From NCBI RefSeq assembly GCF_030068605.1, contig NZ_JASJOU010000005.1, positions 434,001 to 498,000 on the forward strand: DNA of 64,000 nucleotides, in the 5' to 3' direction. Under the pieces are notes generated by a model. It was not told the DNA's origin. It saw nothing but the letters and a program-made list of their open reading frames with translations, and ran no database searches. This stretch comes from Xanthocytophaga agilis (GTDB lineage: Bacteria; Bacteroidota; Bacteroidia; Cytophagales; 172606-1). Positions 53,933 through 63,165 of this stretch are shown here, piece after piece. Each line of letters starts with the position of its first letter. Position 1 is the first letter of the stretch. The position numbers and the translations under genes are program-made.

Positions 53933-56608
53933 TTAAAATCTGATTCCTATCATAAGTACATCGTCGGTTTGTTTGGTATCACCTCTCCATCCCTCAAACT
54001 CCCGATCAAATATGGTATGCATCTGGTTCATACTAGCAGATGGATTACCGGTAATCAGATCACGAATACGTTTTGGAGAGAATTTGCGATTATCAGGTCC
54101 ACCAAACTGATCAGGGAAGCCATCTGAACAGAAGAATGCTGAATCTCCTGAATTTAACTGGATAGTTGTAGTAACAAAGTTGGTTCTGTCTTTATACTGG
54201 CCACCGCCAATTGGGAACTTATCTCCTTTTATTTCAACAAGTTCTCCACCTGCCTGTAAGAAGTATAATGGTCTGTGAGCACCAGCGTATTGTAATACAT
54301 TCTCTTTCAGATTTATTTTACACAAGGCGATATCCATACCATCACGTGTTGAACCTTCATCATTGGAGTCTTGCTTGAGAGTGGCTGTTACACCGCGGTC
54401 CAAACGATCCAGAATCTCCCCAGGAAGGATATTTTCACCACTTTCAGTTATGTTATTCAGTAGGAAGTATCCAATTAGTGAGATCAAGGCACCTGGTACA
54501 CCATGCCCTGTACAATCGACAGCTGCGATATACAGATCATCTCCTTTTTGCATAAACCATGGGAAGTCACCACTTACTACATCTCTTGGCTTATATAGGA
54601 TAAATGCATCCGGAAATACTGATTTAATAAGTTGATTCGCAGGAAGGATAGCACCCTGAATTCGTTTTGCATAGTTGATAGATTCTGAGATCTTCTTGTT
54701 TTTATTAGAGATCTCAATCTCTGTCATCTTTCTTTCTGTAATATCACCCAGTACAAACAACACCGACTCTACAGTTCCCTGATCATTAAATTCCGGGATT
54801 GCCTTGATATCCATCACACGGGTACCAACAGTAGAAGGAAAATCAATTTCGGTATTTACTTTTTCCTGAGTTTCTATCACCTGATTCAGAACAGAACGCC
54901 ACGCATCAACCACAGAAGTATTAATGGTGAGCTCATCCAGACTCTTTTGCTCAAATGTTTCTTTACGTTGCCCCGCATATACTTCAATCATTGGGTTGAT
55001 ATAGAAGATACGGCCTTCTTTATTGAAACGAATAATCAAATCAGGAGAGTTTTCAGATAGAGACTGCATCTGGCTACGCATACGCTGTTCTCTCTCTGCC
55101 CGAAGTCTTTCTGTAATATCCGTAGAGTTTATCAGAATACCTTCGATTGCTGGGTCATGCAATAAGTTTGATCCCGTTGCCTCCAGCCATATCTGCTCTC
55201 CGTTTTTTCTATAGTAGCTATACTGAACTGTATATTTCTGACCTGGGTTTGCCAACAAATCCTCAAACATCTTCGTAATAGACTCCCTACCTGCTTCATC
55301 TACATGAGCCATATCGTCTGCACCAATCAATTCTTCCTGTGAATATCCCAGGATTCGGTTTACAGAAGGGCTGGCATATCGGATGGTTCGGTCTTTTTCA
55401 TAGATCATGATCACCTCTGCCGCATTCTCAAGTAGCTTCTGCAAACGTTTTTGAGCATGTACTACTTGTTCTACCTGGTATTCAAGCGCTGTATTGGCTC
55501 TTTTCAGTTCTTCCTGTGTTGCCTGCATCTCTTCTGCGTTCTGCTGCAGAATTTCCTGTTGTTCCTGAAGTTCCTGAGACTGTCTCTGTGACATTTCCAG
55601 CAGTCGGCTGGTTTTCTCATTTACTTTGATATTGAATACAGTACGTGCAATGATTTCACTTACTTCATTTATAAACTGAACGTTACGAGAGCTAAATTTT
55701 TCAAAGCCGGCAAACTCCAATGCTCCATACACTACCTTCTCACTTCCTATCACAGTCATTAATGGTACAACTAGTAAACATTTAGGTTTACGATCACCTA
55801 ATAACCCAGAGGTAACTGTTACATAAGTATCTGGAATCTCTGTTCGCAGGATAGTATCCCTCTCAGCAGCTGCCTGTCCTACCAGGCCTTCTGCAAACCG
55901 AAACTGGGCTTTAAGATATTTTTTCTTGTTATAGGCATAGCTTGCCTTCATTTCAAGCATAAATCTGCCTTCATCCTCATCATTTACAACATACAAAGCA
56001 CCTTGAATAGCTCCTATTTTGCCTGTCAGATAAGAGACTACTTTATCACTAAGTTCTTCCAACTCATTTGTTGAACGAAGGATATTGCCAATCTCAGCTA
56101 CACCTGTTACAATCCAGTTACGTTCTTCATCCCGTTTGGCAGACTCCTGAATGCTATCTCGCATATTCAACAATGCCACACCCAGCATATCATCCTGGCT
56201 CATAGGCTTAAACTCAGCTTCAAATTCTCCCTCTCCAATTTTGTGAGCAAAGTCTGCCGTTTTATGCAGGCCTTCTACCAGACGGTTCATTGTCTCAGTC
56301 ATCTCACCAAATTCATCTTCACTTGACTTTTTAATTTTCTCAGGCAATACACCTTGTCCGAGAAGTCCCATTGTTGTTTTTAATGTCATCAACGGACGGG
56401 TAAGAAAGCGTGAAAAAAGAACTGTAATAACCAGAGCCAGCAATAGAATGATGACGCTTACACCTACCATATAGTATTGTATCTGCTCGGCAGGCACAGA
56501 CTTATCGCCCAGATGGCTTATGACAATAATGGTTGTAGCTAAGGCAAGTACCACAATTGAGAGGACAAGTGCGGTAATTTTTGTGCCGATTTTTATATTT
56601 TTAAACAT
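53933..56608 (-). CDS. SiaA-like membrane phosphatase with HAMP, GAF, PAS and SpoIIE/PP2C domains
   Basis: About 891 residues from the ATG at 56608. Two transmembrane helices with a very short periplasmic loop (residues about 8-70) lead to a HAMP-like region, a GAF domain (about 175-335), a coiled coil (QRQSQELQEQQEILQQNAEE), two PAS/PAC domains (about 400-660) and a C-terminal SpoIIE/PP2C phosphatase domain with RDVVSGDFPW, AVDCTGHGVPGALISL, FFCSDGFPDQFGG and a final TDDVLMIGI. It is expected to dephosphorylate SiaC when stimulated. The SiaA of Pseudomonas has a periplasmic sensor; here sensing appears cytosolic. Confidence 0.9.
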   Translation of the reverse strand: MFKNIKIGTKITALVLSIVVLALATTIIVISHLGDKSVPAEQIQYYMVGVSVIILLLALVITVLFSRFLTRPLMTLKTTMGLLGQGVLPEKIKKSSEDEFGEMTETMNRLVEGLHKTADFAHKIGEGEFEAEFKPMSQDDMLGVALLNMRDSIQESAKRDEERNWIVTGVAEIGNILRSTNELEELSDKVVSYLTGKIGAIQGALYVVNDEDEGRFMLEMKASYAYNKKKYLKAQFRFAEGLVGQAAAERDTILRTEIPDTYVTVTSGLLGDRKPKCLLVVPLMTVIGSEKVVYGALEFAGFEKFSSRNVQFINEVSEIIARTVFNIKVNEKTSRLLEMSQRQSQELQEQQEILQQNAEEMQATQEELKRANTALEYQVEQVVHAQKRLQKLLENAAEVIMIYEKDRTIRYASPSVNRILGYSQEELIGADDMAHVDEAGRESITKMFEDLLANPGQKYTVQYSYYRKNGEQIWLEATGSNLLHDPAIEGILINSTDITERLRAEREQRMRSQMQSLSENSPDLIIRFNKEGRIFYINPMIEVYAGQRKETFEQKSLDELTINTSVVDAWRSVLNQVIETQEKVNTEIDFPSTVGTRVMDIKAIPEFNDQGTVESVLFVLGDITERKMTEIEISNKNKKISESINYAKRIQGAILPANQLIKSVFPDAFILYKPRDVVSGDFPWFMQKGDDLYIAAVDCTGHGVPGALISLIGYFLLNNITESGENILPGEILDRLDRGVTATLKQDSNDEGSTRDGMDIALCKINLKENVLQYAGAHRPLYFLQAGGELVEIKGDKFPIGGGQYKDRTNFVTTTIQLNSGDSAFFCSDGFPDQFGGPDNRKFSPKRIRDLITGNPSASMNQMHTIFDREFEGWRGDTKQTDDVLMIGIRF

Positions 56609-56677
56609 ACCTGTTAGTAACTTATTTCGATTCAAGAATATGCTGAACTTCTGACTTTCTACTTTTTACTAGCATAG

Positions 56678-57532
56678 CTATACCAAACTTGCCTGTGGAA
56701 CCAGAGAAATTACTTCTTCTTCCAAGAATTGACTATTGATACGATTACTAATCAAACGAGTCACTTCTGTTACCAGGGCTTCATCCGAACGGGTAAATCT
56801 CTTGAAGGATGCTATTTCGATTACAGCTACAACCTGTTCATCATAAATTACAGGTGCAATCAATAACTCTGCAGGTGAAGCTTTTCCCAACCCAGATAGT
56901 ACAGTTACATATCCATCCGGTATATTTTTAATAACAACCTGCTTTCCCTCCTTGGCAGCCTGTCCTGCCAGGCCTTCGCCAAACTCATAATGAAAAGTTT
57001 TACTCTCGGCAATATGATAAGCATAGGTAGCAAATAACTCCAGAATACGTTTCCCCTCATATCTTTTGGCAACGAAGATAATCGCCTGAGATGCTTCAAG
57101 CTCCCGACATACTGATGAAAGAAGCTTCTCAAATACGGGTTTTAAATCACGTGATTGCTCAGCAAGAATGCTTTCCAGATGGCTTGCATTGTGATTTTTT
57201 CCCATTTCATTCTGCTCATCATCACTTGTATCAAGTCCATATTGCTTCTCTTCACTTTTCTTTACATATACAACTTGCACCTCTCCATTATTTCTGCTTA
57301 ACAGTAGTATGGCAAGTGTTACTAGTGTCACTCCACTGCAAATAGCAACAGATGTACCCAGGGCTTGTATCAGATTCTTAACAGATACCCAGGATGTGGC
57401 AATCTCTTTTCCAGACAAAGTATGAGCTTTATCAGTAAGAGATATGTATTGATACCAGACATAGCCGATACTTGCCAGCAACCCAGCAATGGCTACAATA
57501 GAAAGAATAGTATATAATTTTCTTTTATTCAT
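56678..57532 (-). CDS. Membrane-anchored GAF-domain protein
   Basis: A 284-residue protein with two transmembrane helices (about residues 8-27 and 58-80), a charged linker, and a C-terminal GAF domain (residues about 120-275). The GAF part includes EGLAGQAAKEGKQVVIKNIP and TVLSGLGKASPAELLIAPVI, clearly related to the GAF domain of the SiaA-like protein next door. It has no output domain, so it may be a receptor or partner subunit for the phosphatase. It lies 69 bases upstream of the phosphatase gene. Confidence 0.83.
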   Translation of the reverse strand: MNKRKLYTILSIVAIAGLLASIGYVWYQYISLTDKAHTLSGKEIATSWVSVKNLIQALGTSVAICSGVTLVTLAILLLSRNNGEVQVVYVKKSEEKQYGLDTSDDEQNEMGKNHNASHLESILAEQSRDLKPVFEKLLSSVCRELEASQAIIFVAKRYEGKRILELFATYAYHIAESKTFHYEFGEGLAGQAAKEGKQVVIKNIPDGYVTVLSGLGKASPAELLIAPVIYDEQVVAVIEIASFKRFTRSDEALVTEVTRLISNRINSQFLEEEVISLVPQASLV

Positions 57533-57579
57533 TGCTCTATACCTGTTTTATCTTTTTAGTCTGAGATGTGTTTATTGTA

Positions 57580-58197
57580 TTATTTGCTCATTAACGGACT
57601 TATTTTTTTATTCTGTTTGTGCACTTCAAGTAAAAACTGAAGGATCTTCTGAACTGGCCATACATGATCAATTTGTGTAACCTTCATAGCAGATGTTGGC
57701 ATAGTATCTATCATACATTCTGCGGGATCTTGTACAATGGTCAATCCACCCCAATCTTTAATCTTTTTCATTCCCAGAGCTCCATCTTTGTTGGCACCAG
57801 ACAACAAAATTCCGATAAGCTTATTTTTATATACATATGCTGCACTTTCAAGTGTCAGATCTATGGACGGTCTTGAGTGATTTACCATTTCATCTGTAGA
57901 AAGTGCAAATGAATTTCCGAGTTCAACTAACATGTGATAATTAGCAGGAGCCAGATATATCTTCCCTTTACGTATTGGCTCCTTGTCATCAGGCTCTTCT
58001 ACAGTAATGCTGCTTTTCAGATTCAGAGCCTCTACAAAACCCTGTCGTACGTGTTTCAGCCTATGCAAACACATGATAATCGGTAGTTCGAAATCAGTTG
58101 GTAAACCATTCAGTATCTTATTGATAACCTGAAAGCTACCAGCTGATCCTCCAATGACGATTGCTTTATATTGGTTCGTATTCTGAACAGGATTCAC
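57580..58197 (-). CDS. Stand-alone CheB methylesterase domain
   Basis: A 205-residue protein made only of the CheB catalytic domain, without a receiver domain. The catalytic triad is readable as Ser in GGSAGS (residue 18), His in IIMCLHRLKHV, and Asp in LLSGANKDGALGM. CheB removes methyl groups from, and deamidates, glutamine/glutamate residues of chemoreceptors. With no receiver it cannot be controlled by CheA in the usual way. It lies between cheR and the GAF gene, on the same strand. Confidence 0.88.
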   Translation of the reverse strand: MNPVQNTNQYKAIVIGGSAGSFQVINKILNGLPTDFELPIIMCLHRLKHVRQGFVEALNLKSSITVEEPDDKEPIRKGKIYLAPANYHMLVELGNSFALSTDEMVNHSRPSIDLTLESAAYVYKNKLIGILLSGANKDGALGMKKIKDWGGLTIVQDPAECMIDTMPTSAMKVTQIDHVWPVQKILQFLLEVHKQNKKISPLMSK

Positions 58198-58361
58198 TTT
58201 CGTACTTTTTCGCGTTTAATAATTCGGCCATTTTGCTTTTATGTATTACCTGTCAAAGCAAAAATCTTTTAAAAACTTTCTTATCAACACTATTCATCTA
58301 ATCAACCACCAGAAAGCCTTACCTTATCTACAAACAGATCATTGTAGAGATTGGTATCAGA

Positions 58362-59213
58362 TTAATCTTTTACTTTCTTATAAACCTTTTCTTCATTGTT
58401 GACAACAATAAAGCGGTTTGCCACCTCGCACCAGATCAAAGACTCTTTTGAACCAATAATCAGATAACCATATTTAAATAAACTTTCATGAAACATTTTT
58501 AAAACCTGGTTTTGCAACTGCTGGTTAAAATAGATCATGACATTACGACAAAGTATGATATCAAACTTGGAGAACGGAGTACAGTCTACCAGATTATGCT
58601 CTCTCCAGGATACATTTTCTACCAATGTTTTATCCATTATAGCCTTGCCCCCTTCTTCTTTATAATATTTCTCCAGCGAATGAGCACCTTGAAAACGGAT
58701 ATAGTTTTTCTGATTCAACTCCATGTTTTTAACGGGAATTATACCAGCTTTTGCTTTAGCCAATATATCCGCATCTATATCTGTTGCCACAATTTTACAA
58801 CGATCCAGAATTCCCATTTCTCTCAACAGAATCGTCATAGAGAAAACTTCTTCACCAGAAGAACATCCGGCATGCCAGATACTCACATGATTATTATTTA
58901 AGAGAATATTAGGTATAACCTTGTCCCTTACCTCTCTCCAGAAAGAAGGATCACGAAACATCTCCGTCACATTTACTGTGATTTCTGAGATAAACTCTTT
59001 AATAAATCCAGGTTCGTCATTGACTCGCCTGATCAAACCATCAATCGTCGGAATGCGATACAACTCCAGCACACGTTGGATTCTTCTCTTGAAGGAAGAC
59101 ATCGCATAGTTAGAGAAGTCATAGTTATACTTCTGCCGGAGAAGCTCCGTCAACCTCCGAAGTTCCGTAATCTCAATGTCGGGTGTTGTAATTATGTTCG
59201 GATATTGTAACAC
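58362..59213 (-). CDS. CheR-type protein-glutamate methyltransferase
   Basis: A 283-residue protein with an N-terminal helical CheR domain (EITELRRLTELLRQKYNYDF ... SSFKRRIQRVLELYRI) and a SAM-binding C-terminal domain: IWHAGCSSGEEVFSMTILLR, IVATDIDADILAKAKAG and DIILCRNVMIYFN. It should methylate glutamates on a chemoreceptor-like protein. No methyl-accepting protein, CheA or CheW is in the window. It is the first gene of the long minus-strand run that ends with siaC; 164 bases separate it from cheB. Confidence 0.92.
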   Translation of the reverse strand: MLQYPNIITTPDIEITELRRLTELLRQKYNYDFSNYAMSSFKRRIQRVLELYRIPTIDGLIRRVNDEPGFIKEFISEITVNVTEMFRDPSFWREVRDKVIPNILLNNNHVSIWHAGCSSGEEVFSMTILLREMGILDRCKIVATDIDADILAKAKAGIIPVKNMELNQKNYIRFQGAHSLEKYYKEEGGKAIMDKTLVENVSWREHNLVDCTPFSKFDIILCRNVMIYFNQQLQNQVLKMFHESLFKYGYLIIGSKESLIWCEVANRFIVVNNEEKVYKKVKD

Positions 59214-59756
59214 AGGACTTATTATTTTCGTAATGCAGATAGAACTACAGTTTTTTTCCTTTTTGGCTATTGCGAATTTAATGGAATTACATCTGTTACA
59301 AGTATTTAGACAGTAGTGCTATGTATAAAAGGGAGTAACTTTCAGGATGTATTTTGTCGATTTTCCCAAAGAAGGGTGCAGTTTTTGGATACTTTCAAAT
59401 GTCGGATATACGCATATATGATTACCTTTACGGCAACTTCTGTAATTAGCAGAAAAAGTTTGCTCAGACACAACTCATAGCTTGGAAACCGGGTCTGGGT
59501 ACTTAAAAAAGGGTTTAGGCATATTCAGAAGTCCTTTTTCTCTAATAAAAGAAAGGGAATTTGATAGTGTAGTGACATAAAAAGGTGAATAGCCACCTAA
59601 AAATTACGCCTGTCCTTTGCAACAAAATATGCGCTTTGGCTAATTGTATCAAATAAGTAATAAATTCTCCAGAATTATGTGTATTTATGCCTCCTGGCCA
59701 TTTCTATTTGTATCTCTTTTGCAATAAAATCCTCATTTTTCCTCTTTTTCAGATAC
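59214..59756. other. Intergenic, 543 bases, divergent promoter region
   Basis: Space between cheR and the asparagine synthase gene. No gene, RNA family or strong hairpin was recognised. It must hold the promoters of both divergent transcripts. The in-frame extension of asnB to 59679 falls here and is not supported. Confidence 0.55.
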
Positions 59757-61622
59757 ATGTGTGGCATTCACATAATTATTGATAAGCAAAATCAACTGAA
59801 TGAAAAACCCATTCAGCAAATGCTTTCGGCAACCTATTATCGTGGTCCTGACGCTCAGGTCTGGACTCAGATTGTATCATCTCGTCAGACAGTCTGGATG
59901 GCAAATAACCGACTCAAAATCAGTGATCTTCGGGATATTGCCAATCAACCAATGAGTACGGCAGATGGGCAATTTACACTCGTATTTAATGGGGCTATAT
60001 ATAACCATGTTCCATTACGTCAGACTAAGCTGTCTGACACTGAATTTGCTACTCTGTCTGACACAGAAACACTATTACAGCTATTAGTCAGATATGGTCA
60101 TTCCATTTTCTCAGAGTTGAATGGCATGTTTGCTGTAGCTCTTTATGATAAATTTACTGAAACCCTTATCATAGCCAGAGATCGATGGGGGATAAAACCT
60201 CTTTACTGGTTTGAAAACGACGCATTTCTAATTATTTCTTCAGAGATCAAAGGAATACTGGCAACTGGATTAGTTCCCAAAAATCCCAACCTCAATCAGA
60301 TACAGCATTATCTTTCGTTCAAGTTTCCCTGTCGTCCTCAAACATTTTATAAAAATATTTTTGAAGTCGAGCCTGGCAGAATTTGTCAAACTGGTTACAG
60401 TTCTGAGTTACATACAATCAGCCATCTGTCAATTCCTCAAAGGTCGACAAGTAAAATACTACATAAAGAAGAAGCGCGAAACAACATAGCACAGGCATTA
60501 GAAGAAACTATCTATCAATATAGTACAGCAGATGTACCAGCGGGCTTGTTTTTGAGTGGTGGTGTAGATTCTACTTTATTGCTAGCTAGCTTGTATGCCA
60601 AAGGTATAAAGAACTTCCCTGTGTTTACTATTGGATATACAGATTCTGATAAACCTTATGCGACTCAGGATCAGTATTTCGCGCAACAGGCAGCCAGGCA
60701 ATATAAAGCAGATATGCATGAAGTTGTTGTTGGTAGTCAATTACTCGATCAGTTTTCTGAGTGGGTAAGGACTATCGATCAACCTGTTGCAGATGGAGCT
60801 GCATGGCTTACCTATCTATTATCTCAGGAAGCCTGCAAATATGTTAAGATCATCTTGTCCGGAGCAGGAGCAGACGAACTATTTGCAGGCTATAATCGAC
60901 ATTGGGCTTATTATCAATACCTGAGAACACCATCCTTTATAAGAAAGGGCATCCCTTTATTGCATCATATTCCACACCATAAATTTTCTAAGACTCATTA
61001 CGGTCGTCTATGGGAAAAAGCTCTGCAGCAGTTACACCCATCACCAGAACAAACGTACGTTCGTTTTACTAGTGGAGCTACTTCTTTTTCTTGGCATAAG
61101 GAGCTTTCATCCCGTATTCAGGAAGAACTTTTCACTACCACAAGCCAACAACAGTCAATAGAAAACTATCTCGCTACAGCTTTACACTTTGACCAGTCAC
61201 ATTATCTGATATCAGATGTATTAACCATTACAGATCGGATGACTATGCAGCATGGAATTGAAGCCAGAGTTCCCTATCTGGATAATACAGTAGTAGAACA
61301 GGCACAAAACATTTCAGCTACAGATCTGTTGAAATATGGAAAGAAGTGGCTATTGAAAGACATCCTTTCTCAAAAACAAGGTACAGCTTATAATAAACGA
61401 CGTAAAGAAGGATTTGGAATGCCGTTAGGCCATTGGTTGCGGAAACCTGTTTCGGATAACATATTCAGGTCTTTACAAAATTCTGATTCATTGATTTATG
61501 AGATTGTAGATTATGCCTGGGTACAACAGCTTAAAAAGAATCATATCACAGGGTCAGCTGATTATACCTCAGAACTGTGGGGACTTTCATTACTTGCTAC
61601 TTGGTTGGAACTCAATTTTTAG
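59757..61622 (+). CDS. asnB: Asparagine synthase, glutamine-hydrolysing
   Basis: About 621 residues from the ATG at 59757, which places the nucleophile Cys at position 2 (MCGIHIIIDK), as class II amidotransferases require; an upstream start at 59679 would bury it. The N-terminal glutaminase domain (residues about 1-190) is followed by the synthetase domain with the PP-loop FLSGGVDSTLLLASL and ILSGAGADELFAGYNRHW. It makes asparagine from aspartate, ATP and glutamine. Homologues in surface-polysaccharide clusters may amidate other acids, and a glycosyltransferase follows directly. Confidence 0.92.
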   Translation: MCGIHIIIDKQNQLNEKPIQQMLSATYYRGPDAQVWTQIVSSRQTVWMANNRLKISDLRDIANQPMSTADGQFTLVFNGAIYNHVPLRQTKLSDTEFATLSDTETLLQLLVRYGHSIFSELNGMFAVALYDKFTETLIIARDRWGIKPLYWFENDAFLIISSEIKGILATGLVPKNPNLNQIQHYLSFKFPCRPQTFYKNIFEVEPGRICQTGYSSELHTISHLSIPQRSTSKILHKEEARNNIAQALEETIYQYSTADVPAGLFLSGGVDSTLLLASLYAKGIKNFPVFTIGYTDSDKPYATQDQYFAQQAARQYKADMHEVVVGSQLLDQFSEWVRTIDQPVADGAAWLTYLLSQEACKYVKIILSGAGADELFAGYNRHWAYYQYLRTPSFIRKGIPLLHHIPHHKFSKTHYGRLWEKALQQLHPSPEQTYVRFTSGATSFSWHKELSSRIQEELFTTTSQQQSIENYLATALHFDQSHYLISDVLTITDRMTMQHGIEARVPYLDNTVVEQAQNISATDLLKYGKKWLLKDILSQKQGTAYNKRRKEGFGMPLGHWLRKPVSDNIFRSLQNSDSLIYEIVDYAWVQQLKKNHITGSADYTSELWGLSLLATWLELNF

Positions 61623-61836
61623 GATTGTCTGTTGTCTAAAGTGAAATGATTTTGTGTATATCTTCTTTTTGAGAAAAAAAATTGTAAAATTGCTTTATAT
61701 AATTTTTCTAAAAAAAGACCTTTCAAACAAAACATCAACAACCATTCGGGAGCAGGCAAGCAGGAAGCGAACTGTTGAAAAACCCAGTATGTTCATATGT
61801 TGCCTTTTGTTTCACCATCAATTTCCAGCTTTTCTA

Positions 61837-63057
61837 GTGAAGATTGTTTATATTCATCAATATTTCAAAACGTATTCAGACGGGGGGTCCTCCAGATCAT
61901 ATTACCTTGCTAAATCCTTAGTTGATAATGGATTTGATGTAGAATTAATTACTTCCCACAATAGCAAGGACTATCTCTTTACTACTATAGAAGGTATAAA
62001 AGTTCATTATCTGCCTGTTTCCTATGATAATCATATGGGCTTTTTTGACAGAATCTGGTCTTTTCTTTCTTTTATGTTCCAAGCCTATAAACTAACCCGA
62101 AAGATTAAGAATATTGATTCCTGTTATGTATCGTCTACACCATTAACTGTAGGTATTACAGCACTTCTGCTGAAATGGCAGAGAAATATTCCATATCATT
62201 TTGAGGTACGTGACTTGTGGCCTCTAGCCCCTATTCAGCTAGGCATAATCAAAAATCGCTGGTTACAAAAGTTTCTATCCCGGCTTGAGCAAAGGATCTA
62301 TGAAGAAGCAACATCTATTATTGCTCTTTCTCCTGGAATAGCCTCACATATTCAGCAATGTGTCCCCTACAAAACGATTCATCTGCTACCTAACATATCA
62401 GATTGTGACTTCTTTCAAAAAGAAGCCAAGAAAACATATTTGACAGATAAATACGATACTACCCATAAGTTTGTAGTTACCTATTTTGGTGCTATTGGGC
62501 AAGTGAATAATCTACAAAGCCTGATTGAGGTTGCCAAAACAGCGCAGGAAGCCAATAACCAGGCATTACGTTTTCTGATTGTAGGGCGTGGAAATCAATT
62601 AGCAGAAGTACAGAAACTGGCAAAACAGTATCAATTAACAAATATCCTGTTTATCCCTCATGTTAGTAAGTATCAGTTGCGTGAAATTATCAATATAACA
62701 GATGCAGTTTATGTATCTTTTGCTTCTTACCCTGTACTGGAGACCAGTAGCCCTAATAAGTTTTTTGATACCCTAGCCTCCGGAAAATTATGCATTACCA
62801 ATACATCCGGCTGGATAGCTCAACTGATTGAAGAATACGAATGTGGATTTTACGTAAATCCTACTAAACCAGAAGAACTGCTGACCAAGATTTCATACTA
62901 TATGGCAGATCCAGAGGTATTGGAACAAGCCCAGTATAATGCCCGTCGTCTGGCAGAAACTCAGTTTTCCAGAGAACACCTGACAAGGAAATTTGTACAA
63001 ATACTTGATCCAAGTCTGGCAACCCATACCCGAGTAAAACACGTTGTCACAGTTTAG
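61837..63057 (+). CDS. GT4 glycosyltransferase (WbuB-like)
   Basis: About 406 residues from the GTG at 61837, where the protein begins VKIVYIHQYFKTYSDGGSSR, as family members begin MKIVYIHQYF. An ATG at 61789 and a longer frame from 61654 add residues with no counterpart in the family. It has the GT-B fold: FEVRDLWPLAPIQLGI, VVTYFGAIGQVNNLQSLI, FLIVGRGNQLAEVQKLA and the donor site SSPNKFFDTLASGK. WbuB-type enzymes add an amino sugar in O-antigen assembly. It is 214 bases after the asparagine synthase gene on the same strand. Confidence 0.85.
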   Translation: MKIVYIHQYFKTYSDGGSSRSYYLAKSLVDNGFDVELITSHNSKDYLFTTIEGIKVHYLPVSYDNHMGFFDRIWSFLSFMFQAYKLTRKIKNIDSCYVSSTPLTVGITALLLKWQRNIPYHFEVRDLWPLAPIQLGIIKNRWLQKFLSRLEQRIYEEATSIIALSPGIASHIQQCVPYKTIHLLPNISDCDFFQKEAKKTYLTDKYDTTHKFVVTYFGAIGQVNNLQSLIEVAKTAQEANNQALRFLIVGRGNQLAEVQKLAKQYQLTNILFIPHVSKYQLREIINITDAVYVSFASYPVLETSSPNKFFDTLASGKLCITNTSGWIAQLIEEYECGFYVNPTKPEELLTKISYYMADPEVLEQAQYNARRLAETQFSREHLTRKFVQILDPSLATHTRVKHVVTV

Positions 63058-63165
63058 TCGTCGATCTTATAATCCTCTACCCGGATCTCTTCTAAAAACA
63101 AGAAGAGAATACAGCTTATGCTGCTATAAAATCAATCTGAATCCTTCTATTTAAATTTTAGTCGC

